In this document: positions 52,720 to 64,000 of the stretch, in pieces
How the letters are laid out: the number at the start of each line of letters is the position of its first letter
Numbering within the stretch: the first letter of the stretch is position 1
Source of the DNA: Variovorax gossypii
GTDB taxonomy: Bacteria > Pseudomonadota > Gammaproteobacteria > Burkholderiales > Burkholderiaceae_C
Assembly (NCBI RefSeq): GCF_003965815.1
Contig: NZ_RXOE01000001.1
Coordinates: 310,001 to 374,000, forward strand
Length of the DNA stretch: 64,000 bases
Direction: 5' to 3'
The notes under the pieces: model-generated
Databases searched by the model: none
What the model was told of the DNA's origin: nothing
Seen by the model: the letters and a program-made list of their open reading frames with translations, nothing else
Made by a program: the position numbers and the translations under genes

Positions 52720-53412
52720 TCAAAGGGGCAGCGTATCGAAGGCCGCGTAGGCCGTAGCCAGCCACGACTTCACGCGCTGGCGCTCCAGCAGGCCCAGCGC
52801 ATGCGGCCCGTCGCGGTCGTTCACGGCCTTCCAGAAGCTGGTGTTCTGCGCGTCGATCTTGCGCATGCTCGCGTCGTGCAGGCGGGGCAGGGCGATAACG
52901 CGGGCGCCGTTGGCCGTGGCCTTCGCGAGCGACTGCGAACCCAGCAGCATGCCGAAGTCGCTGCCGCGTCCGTAGTTCTGCACCACGATGTAGTTGGGCC
53001 GGTTGCCGAAGGTGTCGATCAGCGTGCCGAGCAGGTCGGTCGAGTCCTTGCCGTCGTCCAGCACGTGCCAGAAGTTGACGGTGACGCCGATCTCGGCGAA
53101 CACGTCGAACAGGTCGGATTCCTTGATCCAGCGCGCCAGCGGCGCCAGCGTCTGCGCCGCGAGGTCGACGATCACACTCTGCTGCGGATTGGTCTCGAAG
53201 CCGTTGACGACCGTGTCCAGCCCTTCGAAGCTGTCGACCACCACCGGCGAGGCGAAGCCTTCGTAGAAGCGGGTGAACGAACTGTGCGAGCGGTCGGTGT
53301 CGAAGCCCGTGAAGGGCCGGCTGTGGTCGATGAAGTACTGCGCCAGCACGCGCGCGGTGACCGACTTGCCTACACCGCCTTTTTCGCCGCCGATGAAATT
53401 GATGGAGCTCAT
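52720..53412 (-). CDS. Orphan ParA/MinD-like P-loop ATPase
   Basis: 230 aa. The deviant Walker A is GGEKGGVGKSVTA (about residues 8-20). IVDLAAQTLAPLARWI gives the Walker B region, but the downstream family parts are less typical. No parB or replication gene is adjacent, so it is not an ordinary plasmid-partition pair. It is a stand-alone gene between a membrane protein and a lipoprotein gene. Confidence 0.8.
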   Translation of the reverse strand: MSSINFIGGEKGGVGKSVTARVLAQYFIDHSRPFTGFDTDRSHSSFTRFYEGFASPVVVDSFEGLDTVVNGFETNPQQSVIVDLAAQTLAPLARWIKESDLFDVFAEIGVTVNFWHVLDDGKDSTDLLGTLIDTFGNRPNYIVVQNYGRGSDFGMLLGSQSLAKATANGARVIALPRLHDASMRKIDAQNTSFWKAVNDRDGPHALGLLERQRVKSWLATAYAAFDTLPL

Positions 53413-53486
53413 GAGTTGCTGCAGCCTCGAATGGGTTGAGGAGAGGGGGAGGGCGGGATCATTCTAGGGGGCCGTCTTGCGCAGGC

Positions 53487-54245
53487 TCACTTGGGAACCA
53501 GCGTGAAAAGCGGCATGACCACGCCCATCACCCAGTTCTGCCCGAAGTCGAGCGCCGCCCGGCGGTACTTCTCGTCGGCCTGGGCGGCCAGCAGGTCGAG
53601 CCGCGCCACCACCTTCGACAGCTCCCGGTCGGCCACGAGGTTGCGGCCGCGGTCGCTGATCTCGGTGGCCAGCAGCAGCGGCTGGCCGTCGGGGCCGGTC
53701 TTGGAGGTGATGAGCCACAGCGAGATCTCGAAGTTGCGTGCGGCGCGGTAGCTGTTCTCGGCGTTGACGCCGTCGAGCATGGTCTGGTCCCAGGTGTCGC
53801 CGTTGGCCTGCTTGAGCATGGTGGCCCAGCCGTACACCAGCGCCGCCACCCGGTCGCCCTGGTAGCCCTGCGGGGTGCTGTCGAAGGCCATGCGGATGGC
53901 GTCGATGCCGCTCGCGCCTTTCAGCTCGGGCAGGGGCGGGCCCTTGAGCACCGCGTCCCAGGAACGTTGGATGGCTTCGTCCATGCTGGCCGCAGACTTT
54001 CGCCACTCGCGCGGGTTGCGCTTGTAGAGCGTGCTCTGCACGCGGCGCACCGACTGCAGGTTGTCCCGCAGCGACAGGTTGGCGATGCGGTTGGCGCCGG
54101 ACTGCAGCCATTCCTGGTTGGTGTAGGGCTCGGCGCGCTGGGTGTCGCGCATCGACGAACAGCCTGCGGTGACCAGCAGGGCGGCCATGCCCGCCAGGAG
54201 GCAGGCCCATCGTGCGGCGAGGGGTGAAACCAGGGAATCGTGCAT
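53487..54245 (-). CDS. Hypothetical lipoprotein
   Basis: 252 aa with lipobox VTAGC (about residue 29) after a hydrophobic signal. Mature protein is alpha-helical and charged; NQEWLQSGANRIANLSLRDNL and SWDAVLKGPPLPELKGAS are notable. No domain recognised. Start MHDSLVSPLAARW. Divergent from smc. Confidence 0.72.
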   Translation of the reverse strand: MHDSLVSPLAARWACLLAGMAALLVTAGCSSMRDTQRAEPYTNQEWLQSGANRIANLSLRDNLQSVRRVQSTLYKRNPREWRKSAASMDEAIQRSWDAVLKGPPLPELKGASGIDAIRMAFDSTPQGYQGDRVAALVYGWATMLKQANGDTWDQTMLDGVNAENSYRAARNFEISLWLITSKTGPDGQPLLLATEISDRGRNLVADRELSKVVARLDLLAAQADEKYRRAALDFGQNWVMGVVMPLFTLVPK

Positions 54246-54325
54246 GCCCTGACGTTATCATCCACGGCTGGGGCGGCGGCCTGCTGCAAGCTGCGGGCCC
54301 GTGCAATTTTCCTTACAAATCAATA

Positions 54326-54345
54326 CCTTGGCGGTACAGCCAAGG
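54326..54345. promoter_or_regulatory. Inverted repeat upstream of smc
   Basis: CCTTGGC-GGTACA-GCCAAGG, perfect 7-bp arms with a 6-base loop, 14 bases before the smc GTG. Could be an operator or form an RNA hairpin close to the ribosome site. Confidence 0.4.
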
Positions 54346-54359
54346 CAGGCCGACAAGTC

Positions 54360-57300
54360 GTGCGTCTTAATTCCATCAAGCTATCGGGCTTCAAGTCGTT
54401 CGCCGAACCCACCAACTTCATGCTGCCGGGCCAACTGGTGGGCGTTGTCGGGCCCAACGGTTGCGGCAAGTCGAACATCATGGATGCCGTGCGCTGGGTG
54501 CTCGGCGAGTCGCGCGCCTCGGAGCTTCGCGGCGAATCGATGCAGGACGTGATCTTCAACGGCACGACCACCCGCAAGCAGGCCAGCCGTTCGAGCGTTG
54601 AACTGGTGTTCGACAACGCCGACCACCGGGCCGGCGGCCAATGGAACCAGTTCGGCGAAATCGCGGTGCGCCGAGTGCTCACCCGCGACGGCACCAGCAG
54701 CTACTACATCAACAACCAGCCTGTGCGTCGCCGCGACGTGCAGGACGTGTTCCTGGGCACCGGCCTCGGCCCTCGCGCTTACGCCATCATCGGCCAGGGC
54801 ACGATCAGCCGGATCATCGAATCCAAGCCCGAGGAACTGCGCCTCTTCCTCGAGGAGGCCGCGGGTGTTTCCAAGTACAAGGAACGTCGCCGCGAGACCG
54901 AGAACCGCCTGGGCGACACGCGCGAGAACCTCACGCGGGTCGAGGACATCCTTCGCGAACTCAACGCCAACCTCGAAAAGCTCGAGAAGCAGGCCGAGGT
55001 GGCCGCGCGCTACAACGCCCTGCAGGGCGACGCCACGAAGAAGCAGCACCAGCTGTGGTTCCTGAAGCGCGGCGAGAGCAACGCCGACCAGGCGAAGATC
55101 AAGGCCGATTCAGAGCGTGCCATCAACGACCTCGAATCGCGTACGGCCGACCTGCGCCACATCGAGGCCGAGCTCGAAACCGTGCGCCAGGCGCACTACG
55201 GAGCGGGCGACCAGGTCAACCAGGCTCAGGGCAAGCTCTACGAGGCCAGCGCCGAAGTCGGCCGGCTCGAGGGCGAGATCCGCTTCGTGGTCGAAGGCCG
55301 CCAGCGTGTCGAGCAGCGTCTCGTCCAGCTGCGCGAGCAGATGGGCCAGTGGGGCCGCCGCCGCGAGGAAGCCGAAGCCGAGATCGAGACCCTGGCCGGC
55401 GCGGGCGTGGATGCGGAAGAGCAGGCCATCATGCTGGCCGCCCAGCTCGAGGAGCACGACGCGCGCATGCCCGATCTCGAAGAGGCGGTGCAGCGTGCGC
55501 AGGACGAGGCCAATGCCCAGCGCACGACCGTGTCGCAGGTGCAGCAGCAGATCCAGGTGCTGGCCGCCGACCAGCGCAACATCGAGGAACAGAGCCGCCA
55601 GCTCACCATGCGCAGCGAACGCCTGCGCGCCGACCAGAACGCCCTGGCCGCGCCCGACGAAGCCCGCCTGCTCGAAATGCAGGAGCAGCACGCGATGGCG
55701 CAGGAGGCCGCGAGCGAATCCGACGCACGACTGCAGGAGCTGCAGGAGGCCGTGCCGCAACTCGACGACGACCGCCGCGCGAAGCAGCTGGCCGTCAACA
55801 CTGAGGGTGCGCGTCATGCCGAGTTCTCGGCCCGCCTCGAAGCGCTGCGCGCGCTGCAGGAAAAGGTCAAGACCGACGGCAAGCTGGCTCCCTGGCTCGC
55901 CAAGCACGGCCTCGACGGCCTGCAGGGCCTGTGGAGCCGCATCCACATCGAGCAGGGCTGGGAAAACGCCCTTGAGGCCGCGCTGCGCGAGCGCCTGGGC
56001 GCGCTCGAAGTCAGCCGGCTGGAGATGGTGCGCGCCTTCGGCAACGATGCGCCGCCCGCCAAGCTGGCCTTCTACAGCCCGCCGGCCGCCGGCGCGCCCG
56101 AAGGCTCGGCCGCGCTGCCGCGCCTGTCGAGCCTGCTGCGGCTGAACGACGCGGGGCAGCAGGCCCTGCTGAACGACTGGCTGCACGGCTGCTACACCGC
56201 CGCGAGCTTCGAGGAGGCGCTGGGCCAGCGCGGCTCGCTGCAGCCCGGCGAGGTCATCTACGTGCAGAGCGGCCATGCCGTGTCCGCGCACAGCGTCAAC
56301 TTCTACGCGCCCGATTCCGAGCAGGCCGGCCTGCTGGCCCGCCAGCAGGAAATGGAAAACCTGGAGCGCCAGCTGCGCGCCCAGACGCTCATCACCGAAG
56401 AAGCGCGCACCGCGCTGGTCCGTGCCGAAGCTGCCTATGCGGATGCGGCTTCGCGCCTCGTCACCGCCCGGCGCGAAGCCGCCGAAACCCAGTCGCGCGC
56501 GCACGAACTGCAGGTCGAGACCCTGCGCATGACGCAGCTCGCCGAGCAGACCCGTGCCCGCAGCCAGCAGCTGGCCGCCGACCTCGGCGAAGTCGACGCG
56601 CAACTCGAGGAACTGCAGGAGAGGCGCATCGCCGCCGAAGGCCGCTTCGAGGAACTCGACATGCAGCTGGCCGACAGCCAGGAGCGCCACGCCGAACTCG
56701 ACGAGCGCGTGATCGAGGCCGGCCGCGCGCTGGCCGCGAGCCGCGAGCAGCACCGCAGCCTCGAACGGCAGGCGCAGGAGGCCACCTTCTCGCAGCGTAC
56801 GCTCGAAGCGCGCCGCGCCGAACTCAACCGCTCCATCGAAACCTCGGCCCAGCAGACCGTGGCGCTGACCGACGAAGACGAGCGCGCGCGCGCCGAGCTG
56901 AGCCGCCTGTCCGACGCTGCCGCGCAGGCCGGCCTGCAAGACGCGCTGTCGCTCAAGCTCGAGCGCGAGGCCGCGCTGGGCTCGGCCCGCAGCCAGTACG
57001 ACGACCTCACGCTCAAGCTGCGTGCCAGCGACGAGCGCCGTCTGCAGCTCGAGCGCGAGCTCGACCCGCTGCGCCAGCGCATCACCGAGTTCCAGCTCAA
57101 GGAGCAGGCCGCGCGCCTGGGTGTCGAGCAGTATCAGCAGCTGCTGGACGATGCCGGCGCCGACCTCGAGGCCGTCGAGCAGTCGATCGAGAACGACAAG
57201 GTGAAGCTCACCGGGCTGCAGAGCGAAATCGACCGCCTCAATCGCGAGGTGGTAGCGCTGGGCGCGGTGAACCTGGCGGCGCTGGACGAACTCGCCATCG

Positions 57301-57875
57301 CGAGCGAGCGCAAGACCTTCCTCGACGCCCAGTCGGCCGACCTGAACGAAGCCATCGGCACGCTGGAAGACGCCATCCGCAAGATCGACGCCGAGACGCG
57401 CGACCTGCTCGGCGGCACCTTCAAGATCGTCAACGAGCACTTCAGCCGGATGTTCCCGGAGCTGTTCGGCGGCGGCAATGCCAAGCTCATGATGACCGGC
57501 GACGAGATCCTCGACTCCGGCGTGCAGGTGATGGCGCAGCCCCCGGGCAAGAAGAACCAGACCATCCACCTGCTGTCGGGCGGCGAGAAGGCGCTCACGG
57601 CCATCGCGCTCGTGTTCGCCATCTTCCAGCTGAACCCGGCGCCTTTCTGTTTGCTCGACGAAGTTGACGCGCCTCTGGACGACGCCAACACCGAGCGCTA
57701 TGCCAAACTCGTCTCCGCCATGAGCCGTGAAACCCAGTTCCTCTTCATCAGCCACAACAAGATCGCCATGGAAATGGCCGAACAGCTGATCGGCGTGACG
57801 ATGCAGGAGCAGGGCGTGTCGCGCATCGTGGCGGTCGACATGGAGTCGGCGGTCTCGATGGTCGAAGCCGCATAA
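54360..57875 (+). CDS. smc: Chromosome segregation protein SMC
   Basis: 1171 aa condensin ATPase. The N-terminal head has Walker A GPNGCGKS (31-38). Long coiled coil with hinge (about 500-640). The C-terminal head has LLSGGEKALTA (signature) and FCLLDEVDAPLDDAN (Walker B). The GTG at 54360 (MRLNSIKLSGFKSF) is the family start; an extension to 54240 has no similarity. It is followed at 18 bases by zipA and then ligA, an order common in Burkholderiales. Confidence 0.96.
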   Translation: MRLNSIKLSGFKSFAEPTNFMLPGQLVGVVGPNGCGKSNIMDAVRWVLGESRASELRGESMQDVIFNGTTTRKQASRSSVELVFDNADHRAGGQWNQFGEIAVRRVLTRDGTSSYYINNQPVRRRDVQDVFLGTGLGPRAYAIIGQGTISRIIESKPEELRLFLEEAAGVSKYKERRRETENRLGDTRENLTRVEDILRELNANLEKLEKQAEVAARYNALQGDATKKQHQLWFLKRGESNADQAKIKADSERAINDLESRTADLRHIEAELETVRQAHYGAGDQVNQAQGKLYEASAEVGRLEGEIRFVVEGRQRVEQRLVQLREQMGQWGRRREEAEAEIETLAGAGVDAEEQAIMLAAQLEEHDARMPDLEEAVQRAQDEANAQRTTVSQVQQQIQVLAADQRNIEEQSRQLTMRSERLRADQNALAAPDEARLLEMQEQHAMAQEAASESDARLQELQEAVPQLDDDRRAKQLAVNTEGARHAEFSARLEALRALQEKVKTDGKLAPWLAKHGLDGLQGLWSRIHIEQGWENALEAALRERLGALEVSRLEMVRAFGNDAPPAKLAFYSPPAAGAPEGSAALPRLSSLLRLNDAGQQALLNDWLHGCYTAASFEEALGQRGSLQPGEVIYVQSGHAVSAHSVNFYAPDSEQAGLLARQQEMENLERQLRAQTLITEEARTALVRAEAAYADAASRLVTARREAAETQSRAHELQVETLRMTQLAEQTRARSQQLAADLGEVDAQLEELQERRIAAEGRFEELDMQLADSQERHAELDERVIEAGRALAASREQHRSLERQAQEATFSQRTLEARRAELNRSIETSAQQTVALTDEDERARAELSRLSDAAAQAGLQDALSLKLEREAALGSARSQYDDLTLKLRASDERRLQLERELDPLRQRITEFQLKEQAARLGVEQYQQLLDDAGADLEAVEQSIENDKVKLTGLQSEIDRLNREVVALGAVNLAALDELAIASERKTFLDAQSADLNEAIGTLEDAIRKIDAETRDLLGGTFKIVNEHFSRMFPELFGGGNAKLMMTGDEILDSGVQVMAQPPGKKNQTIHLLSGGEKALTAIALVFAIFQLNPAPFCLLDEVDAPLDDANTERYAKLVSAMSRETQFLFISHNKIAMEMAEQLIGVTMQEQGVSRIVAVDMESAVSMVEAA

Positions 57876-57893
57876 GCCGGGCGGCAACGATCC

Positions 57894-61114
<3,221 letters not shown>

Positions 61115-61244
61115 ACGGGGCGCAGTCGGCAAAAGCGGCAGCCGGGCCTCTTTACCGGCCGTTACGCGACTTCATCGGAGCGCAGTCAACAGGGTCTAAA
61201 ACCTGGCGTTGAAAGCTAACTGAAGGCCACAAGGAGAGTCCCTC

Positions 61245-61649
61245 ATGAAAAAAATTCGAGTTCTCGGTGCCTGCGCGGCAGCAGGCGGCGTCGTGCTGCT
61301 GAGCGGCTGTGTGGGCGTACCCGCCGATCCCTACTATGGCGGGGGCTATTCGTCGGGGCCTTACTACAGCGAGCCGGCACCGGTGGTCGTGCCCGCGCCG
61401 GTCTACATCAACGGCGGTGGTTACTACGAGCGGCGTCCGCGCTACTACGACAGGCCCTACTACGACCGTCCGGCTTATCCGGTTCGTCCGCCCCCGCCGG
61501 CCTGGGGCGGTGGAGGTCGACCCGTGCCGCCGGTCGCAATGCCGCATCGCCCACCGATTGCCGGGGGGCCTGGCTCGATGCCGGCGCCGCCGCGCGGCGA
61601 CGCACGCCTGATGACTTCGCCCGACTCCAAGACCCAGAGCCCTCCCTGA
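61245..61649 (+). CDS. Tyr/Pro-rich lipoprotein
   Basis: 134 aa. Signal with lipobox L-S-G-C (about residue 22; [14 protein letters not shown]). Mature part has [17 protein letters not shown], then [19 protein letters not shown] and GGGGRPVPP. Low complexity and probably disordered; related Tyr/Pro/Gly-rich lipoproteins occur near the envelope. AAGGAG lies 7-8 bases upstream of the ATG. Confidence 0.75.
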   Translation: MKKIRVLGACAAAGGVVLLSGCVGVPADPYYGGGYSSGPYYSEPAPVVVPAPVYINGGGYYERRPRYYDRPYYDRPAYPVRPPPPAWGGGGRPVPPVAMPHRPPIAGGPGSMPAPPRGDARLMTSPDSKTQSPP

Positions 61650-61695
61650 TTCCCTTCGAGGAGTGGAGAGCCGAGGCCGTCGCGATAATCCCGCC

Positions 61696-62235
61696 ATGGC
61701 CATCCGCGAAATCCTGAAAATGGGCGACCCACGGCTGCTGCGCATCGCGCAGCCGGTCGCCGCCTTCGACACCGACGAACTACACCTGCTGGTGCGCGAC
61801 ATGTTCGAGACCATGCATGCGGTCAACGGCGCCGGCCTTGCCGCGCCGCAGATCGGTGTCGACCAGCAACTGGTGATCTTCGGCACCGATGTCGTGAACC
61901 CCCGCTATCCAGACGCGCCGCCGGTGCCGCGCACCGTGCTGCTGAACCCCGTCATCACGCCGCTGAACGACGAGGAAGAGGAGGGGTGGGAAGGCTGCCT
62001 GTCGGTGCCGGGCCTGCGTGGCGTGGTGCCGCGCTTCGCCAACATCCGCTATACCGGCTTCGATCCGTATGGCGACCCGATCGACCGGGTCGCCACCGGC
62101 TTCCATGCACGCGTGGTGCAGCATGAGGTAGACCATCTCCTGGGCAGGCTCTACCCGATGAGAGTGCGCGATTTCTCGCGCTTCGGCTACACCGAGGTCC
62201 TGTTCCCGGGCCTCGATGCGGCCGACGACGACTGA
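61696..62235 (+). CDS. def: Peptide deformylase
   Basis: 179 aa. All three motifs: [18 protein letters not shown] and HEVDHLLG supply the metal ligands (Cys and two His) and catalytic Glu (here E-V in H-E-x-D-H). Removes the formyl group from nascent proteins. ATG 61696 ([15 protein letters not shown]) is the family start; a further upstream ATG adds 11 residues without similarity. Confidence 0.95.
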   Translation: MAIREILKMGDPRLLRIAQPVAAFDTDELHLLVRDMFETMHAVNGAGLAAPQIGVDQQLVIFGTDVVNPRYPDAPPVPRTVLLNPVITPLNDEEEEGWEGCLSVPGLRGVVPRFANIRYTGFDPYGDPIDRVATGFHARVVQHEVDHLLGRLYPMRVRDFSRFGYTEVLFPGLDAADDD

Positions 62236-62241
62236 GCCCGG

Positions 62242-62637
62242 TCAGTTGTACTTGCTGCTGAGCGAGAAGCGGCCGCCGCCCATGAAGGCGAGGCCCAGCG
62301 CCGCGAACAGGAACATGCCCTGCAGTTCCAGCGCCCAGCCTCCTTGCTTGCCGAGCGCGCCCAGTTCCTTCGTGTGGACCAGGGCGATGGCCACCAGCAT
62401 GTTGATGGCCACGATCCACGCGGCAGGGCGCGTGTACAGCCCGATGATCAGCAGCACGGGCGCCACCACTTCCCCGATGTAGACCAGGTAGGCCAGCGCT
62501 CCCGGCAGGCCGTGTTGGGCCAGCATGCCCGAGATGAAGCCGACGCCGCCTTGCAGCTTGGCGATGCCATGCAGCAGGATCAGCACGCCAAGCGAAACGC
62601 GCAGGATGAACTTGCCGGTGTCGTCGGATTTGACCAT
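62242..62637 (-). CDS. DoxX family membrane protein
   Basis: 131 aa with four helices (about residues 9-26, 45-66, 71-92, 105-125). LRVSLGVLILLHGIAKLQGGV and MLVAIALVHTKE fit DoxX. Start at 62637 (MVKSDDTGKF) is preferred; an ATG five codons upstream is possible. Function unknown, possibly redox or envelope stress. Convergent with def. Confidence 0.85.
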   Translation of the reverse strand: MVKSDDTGKFILRVSLGVLILLHGIAKLQGGVGFISGMLAQHGLPGALAYLVYIGEVVAPVLLIIGLYTRPAAWIVAINMLVAIALVHTKELGALGKQGGWALELQGMFLFAALGLAFMGGGRFSLSSKYN

Positions 62638-62813
62638 TGTGTGGATTCCCATTGAGTGGTTATTGAGGGCCGTATGGTAGTGAACCCGGGGCGCATCGAT
62701 CCAGCCCGTACCCGCATATCGCGGCGCATATGCATCCAACCCGGAGTTCTTTGGCAGAGTCCGGCGTCGGCCCGTACACTGCCTTTTGCTTACCGTTGTT
62801 GAGGAGAACACCA

Positions 62814-63851
62814 ATGATGAACAAAACCTTCCGGCCGGCGTTGCTCGCGGGCGCCTGCCTCGCCGCCCTGGCCTTTGCCGCTCCGGCCTTCGCCGGCAAG
62901 ACGCTCGATGCGGTCAAGCAGCGCGGCACCGTCAAGTGCGGCGTGACCAACGGCGTGGCCGGCTTTTCGGCACCCGATACGCAGGGCAACTGGTCCGGCC
63001 TCGACGTCGACACCTGCCGTGCCATCGCGGCGGCCGTGCTCGGCGACGGCAAGAAGGTCGACTTCGTGCCGCTCAACTCGCAGCAGCGCTTCTCGGCCCT
63101 GCAGGCCGGCGAGATCGACATCCTCGCGCGCAACACCACCTGGACGCTCACGCGCGACGCTTCGCTGGGCTTCAACTTCACCACCATCACCTACTACGAC
63201 GGCCAGGGCTTCCTGGTGCCCAAGAAGCTCAAGGTGACGAGCGCCAAGCAGCTCAAGAACGCCACCATCTGCACGCAGTCGGGCACCACCAACGAGAAGA
63301 ACGTGTCGGACTACTTCCGCGCCCAGGGCATCCCCGTGAAGACGGTGGTGTTCGAGAGCTTCGAGGCCTCGTTCAAGGCCTTCTTCTCGGGTCGCTGCCA
63401 GGCCTTCACGACCGACGCCTCGGCGCTGGCCGGCCTGCGCAACAAGGAAGCCTCGAATCCCGACGACTACATCATCCTGCCCGAGCTGATCTCCAAGGAG
63501 CCGCTGGCGCCCCTGGTGCGCCGCGGCGACGACGAGTGGTTCGCCATTGCCAAGTGGGTGCCCAACGCGCTCATCGAGGCCGAGGAGTTCGGTGTCACGC
63601 AGGCCAACGCCGACGAGCTCAAGGCCGGCAGCAAGGACCCGGCGCAGCAGCGTCTGCTCGGTACCGGTGAAGACCTCGGCAAGCTGCTGGGCCTCGACAA
63701 AGACTGGTCGTTCCGCGCCATCAAGGCCGTTGGCAACTACGGCGAGATCTTCGAGCGCAACGTCGGACCGAAGTCGGTGCTCAAGCTGCCGCGCGGCTCC
63801 AACAACCTCTGGAGCAAGGGCGGCCTGATCTACGCACCCCCGGTTCGATGA
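62814..63851 (+). CDS. aapJ: General L-amino acid ABC transporter substrate-binding protein (AapJ-like)
   Basis: 345 aa. Signal peptide about residues 1-25 (ends AAPAFAG). The PBP core has CGVTNGVAGFSAPDTQGNW, DVDTCRAIAAAVLGD and NTTWTLTRDASLGFNF, as in the AapJ/BztA group. ATG 62814 with GAGGAG 6-7 bases upstream. First gene of an operon; the permease follows with ATGA overlap. Confidence 0.93.
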   Translation: MMNKTFRPALLAGACLAALAFAAPAFAGKTLDAVKQRGTVKCGVTNGVAGFSAPDTQGNWSGLDVDTCRAIAAAVLGDGKKVDFVPLNSQQRFSALQAGEIDILARNTTWTLTRDASLGFNFTTITYYDGQGFLVPKKLKVTSAKQLKNATICTQSGTTNEKNVSDYFRAQGIPVKTVVFESFEASFKAFFSGRCQAFTTDASALAGLRNKEASNPDDYIILPELISKEPLAPLVRRGDDEWFAIAKWVPNALIEAEEFGVTQANADELKAGSKDPAQQRLLGTGEDLGKLLGLDKDWSFRAIKAVGNYGEIFERNVGPKSVLKLPRGSNNLWSKGGLIYAPPVR

Positions 63852-64000
63852 ACGGCAGGACCTCGCGCCGCGGGGTCTGGCTGGCATGGGCCGTCCAGGC
63901 CCTGCTGGTGCTGGCTGTCTTGGCCGGCGCGGTCTGGGTGGTGCACCACGCGCTCGAGGTGCTGCGCGCGCGCGGCGTCCGCTCGGGTTTCGACTTTCTC
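63848..64000 (+). CDS. Amino acid ABC transporter permease, N-terminal fragment (AapQ-like)
   Basis: 51 codons before the window ends. Starts MNGRTSRRGVWLAWAVQALL with a transmembrane helix (about residues 12-33), then HHALEVLRARGVRSGFDFL, the short loop typical of AapQ before TM2. ATG overlaps the aapJ stop (ATGA). The rest lies outside. Confidence 0.8.
   Translation, partial: MNGRTSRRGVWLAWAVQALLVLAVLAGAVWVVHHALEVLRARGVRSGFDFL

Overview
The window looks like chromosomal DNA of a high-GC betaproteobacterium of the order Burkholderiales, most likely Comamonadaceae and close to Variovorax. This is inferred from gene content and order (clpS-clpA, smc-zipA-ligA, kdsB-Trm112-lpxK-exbD-exbB, Bug-family binding protein, URC pyrimidine genes) and from the C/G-biased third codon positions. 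No rRNA, tRNA, CRISPR array, insertion sequence or prophage was recognised. About 66 protein genes fill nearly all of the window; the only gap above 300 bases is 11674-11986.

Layout. Positions 1-5852 (all minus): a CRP/Fnr regulator cut by the window edge, an enoyl-CoA hydratase and 3-hydroxyacyl-CoA dehydrogenase pair, an MFS exporter overlapping a D-2-hydroxyacid dehydrogenase, and a small hypothetical gene. 5998-7720: lexA and a divergent asparaginase with two SOS boxes between them. 7766-11673: adk and a lipid A/KDO group (kdsB, Trm112-like, lpxK) joined to exbD/exbB. 11987-16728: xseA, sodB, a DUF192 protein, two small secreted paralogue-like proteins, icd. 16979-24977: clpS-clpA, cardiolipin synthase, sbcB, an acetyltransferase, a lipoprotein and a Bug-type binding protein.

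25047-38338 holds a sirtuin, a secreted esterase and, read from the minus strand, a long compact pyrimidine operon. It contains URC1 and URC4 (the reductive-independent uracil catabolic pathway), uracil phosphoribosyltransferase, a BMP-type nucleoside ABC transporter, a nucleosidase with a lipoprotein signal, two unknown small proteins and a cytosine-deaminase-like amidohydrolase. Together they suggest uptake of nucleosides and bases, periplasmic or surface nucleoside cleavage, deamination, conversion to UMP and URC breakdown. A TTGCAA-17-TACATT promoter lies just upstream of URC1.

38356-40620 is a stress-sensing locus: an ECF sigma factor with its DUF1109 membrane anti-sigma factor, divergent from an exported DUF6152 protein and a membrane protein. 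40651-42168 is a HerA-like DUF853 ATPase. 42350-51886 is a ten-gene operon, mostly with 1- to 11-base overlaps, resembling aryl-polyene/xanthomonadin-type envelope pathways: acyl carrier protein, COG4648-like membrane protein, fused AMP-ligase/hotdog dehydratase, acyltransferase, LolA-like carrier, MMPL exporter, polysaccharide deacetylase, methyltransferase, second hotdog protein and ketoreductase. No ketosynthase is present in it, which is its most interesting feature.

51927-64000: a GYF-domain membrane protein, an orphan ParA-like ATPase, a lipoprotein, the smc-zipA-ligA replication/division group, a Tyr/Pro-rich lipoprotein, peptide deformylase, a DoxX protein, and the start of a general L-amino-acid ABC transporter that runs off the right edge.

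All assignments are from reading motifs, gene order and start/stop geometry by eye; no database search was run.
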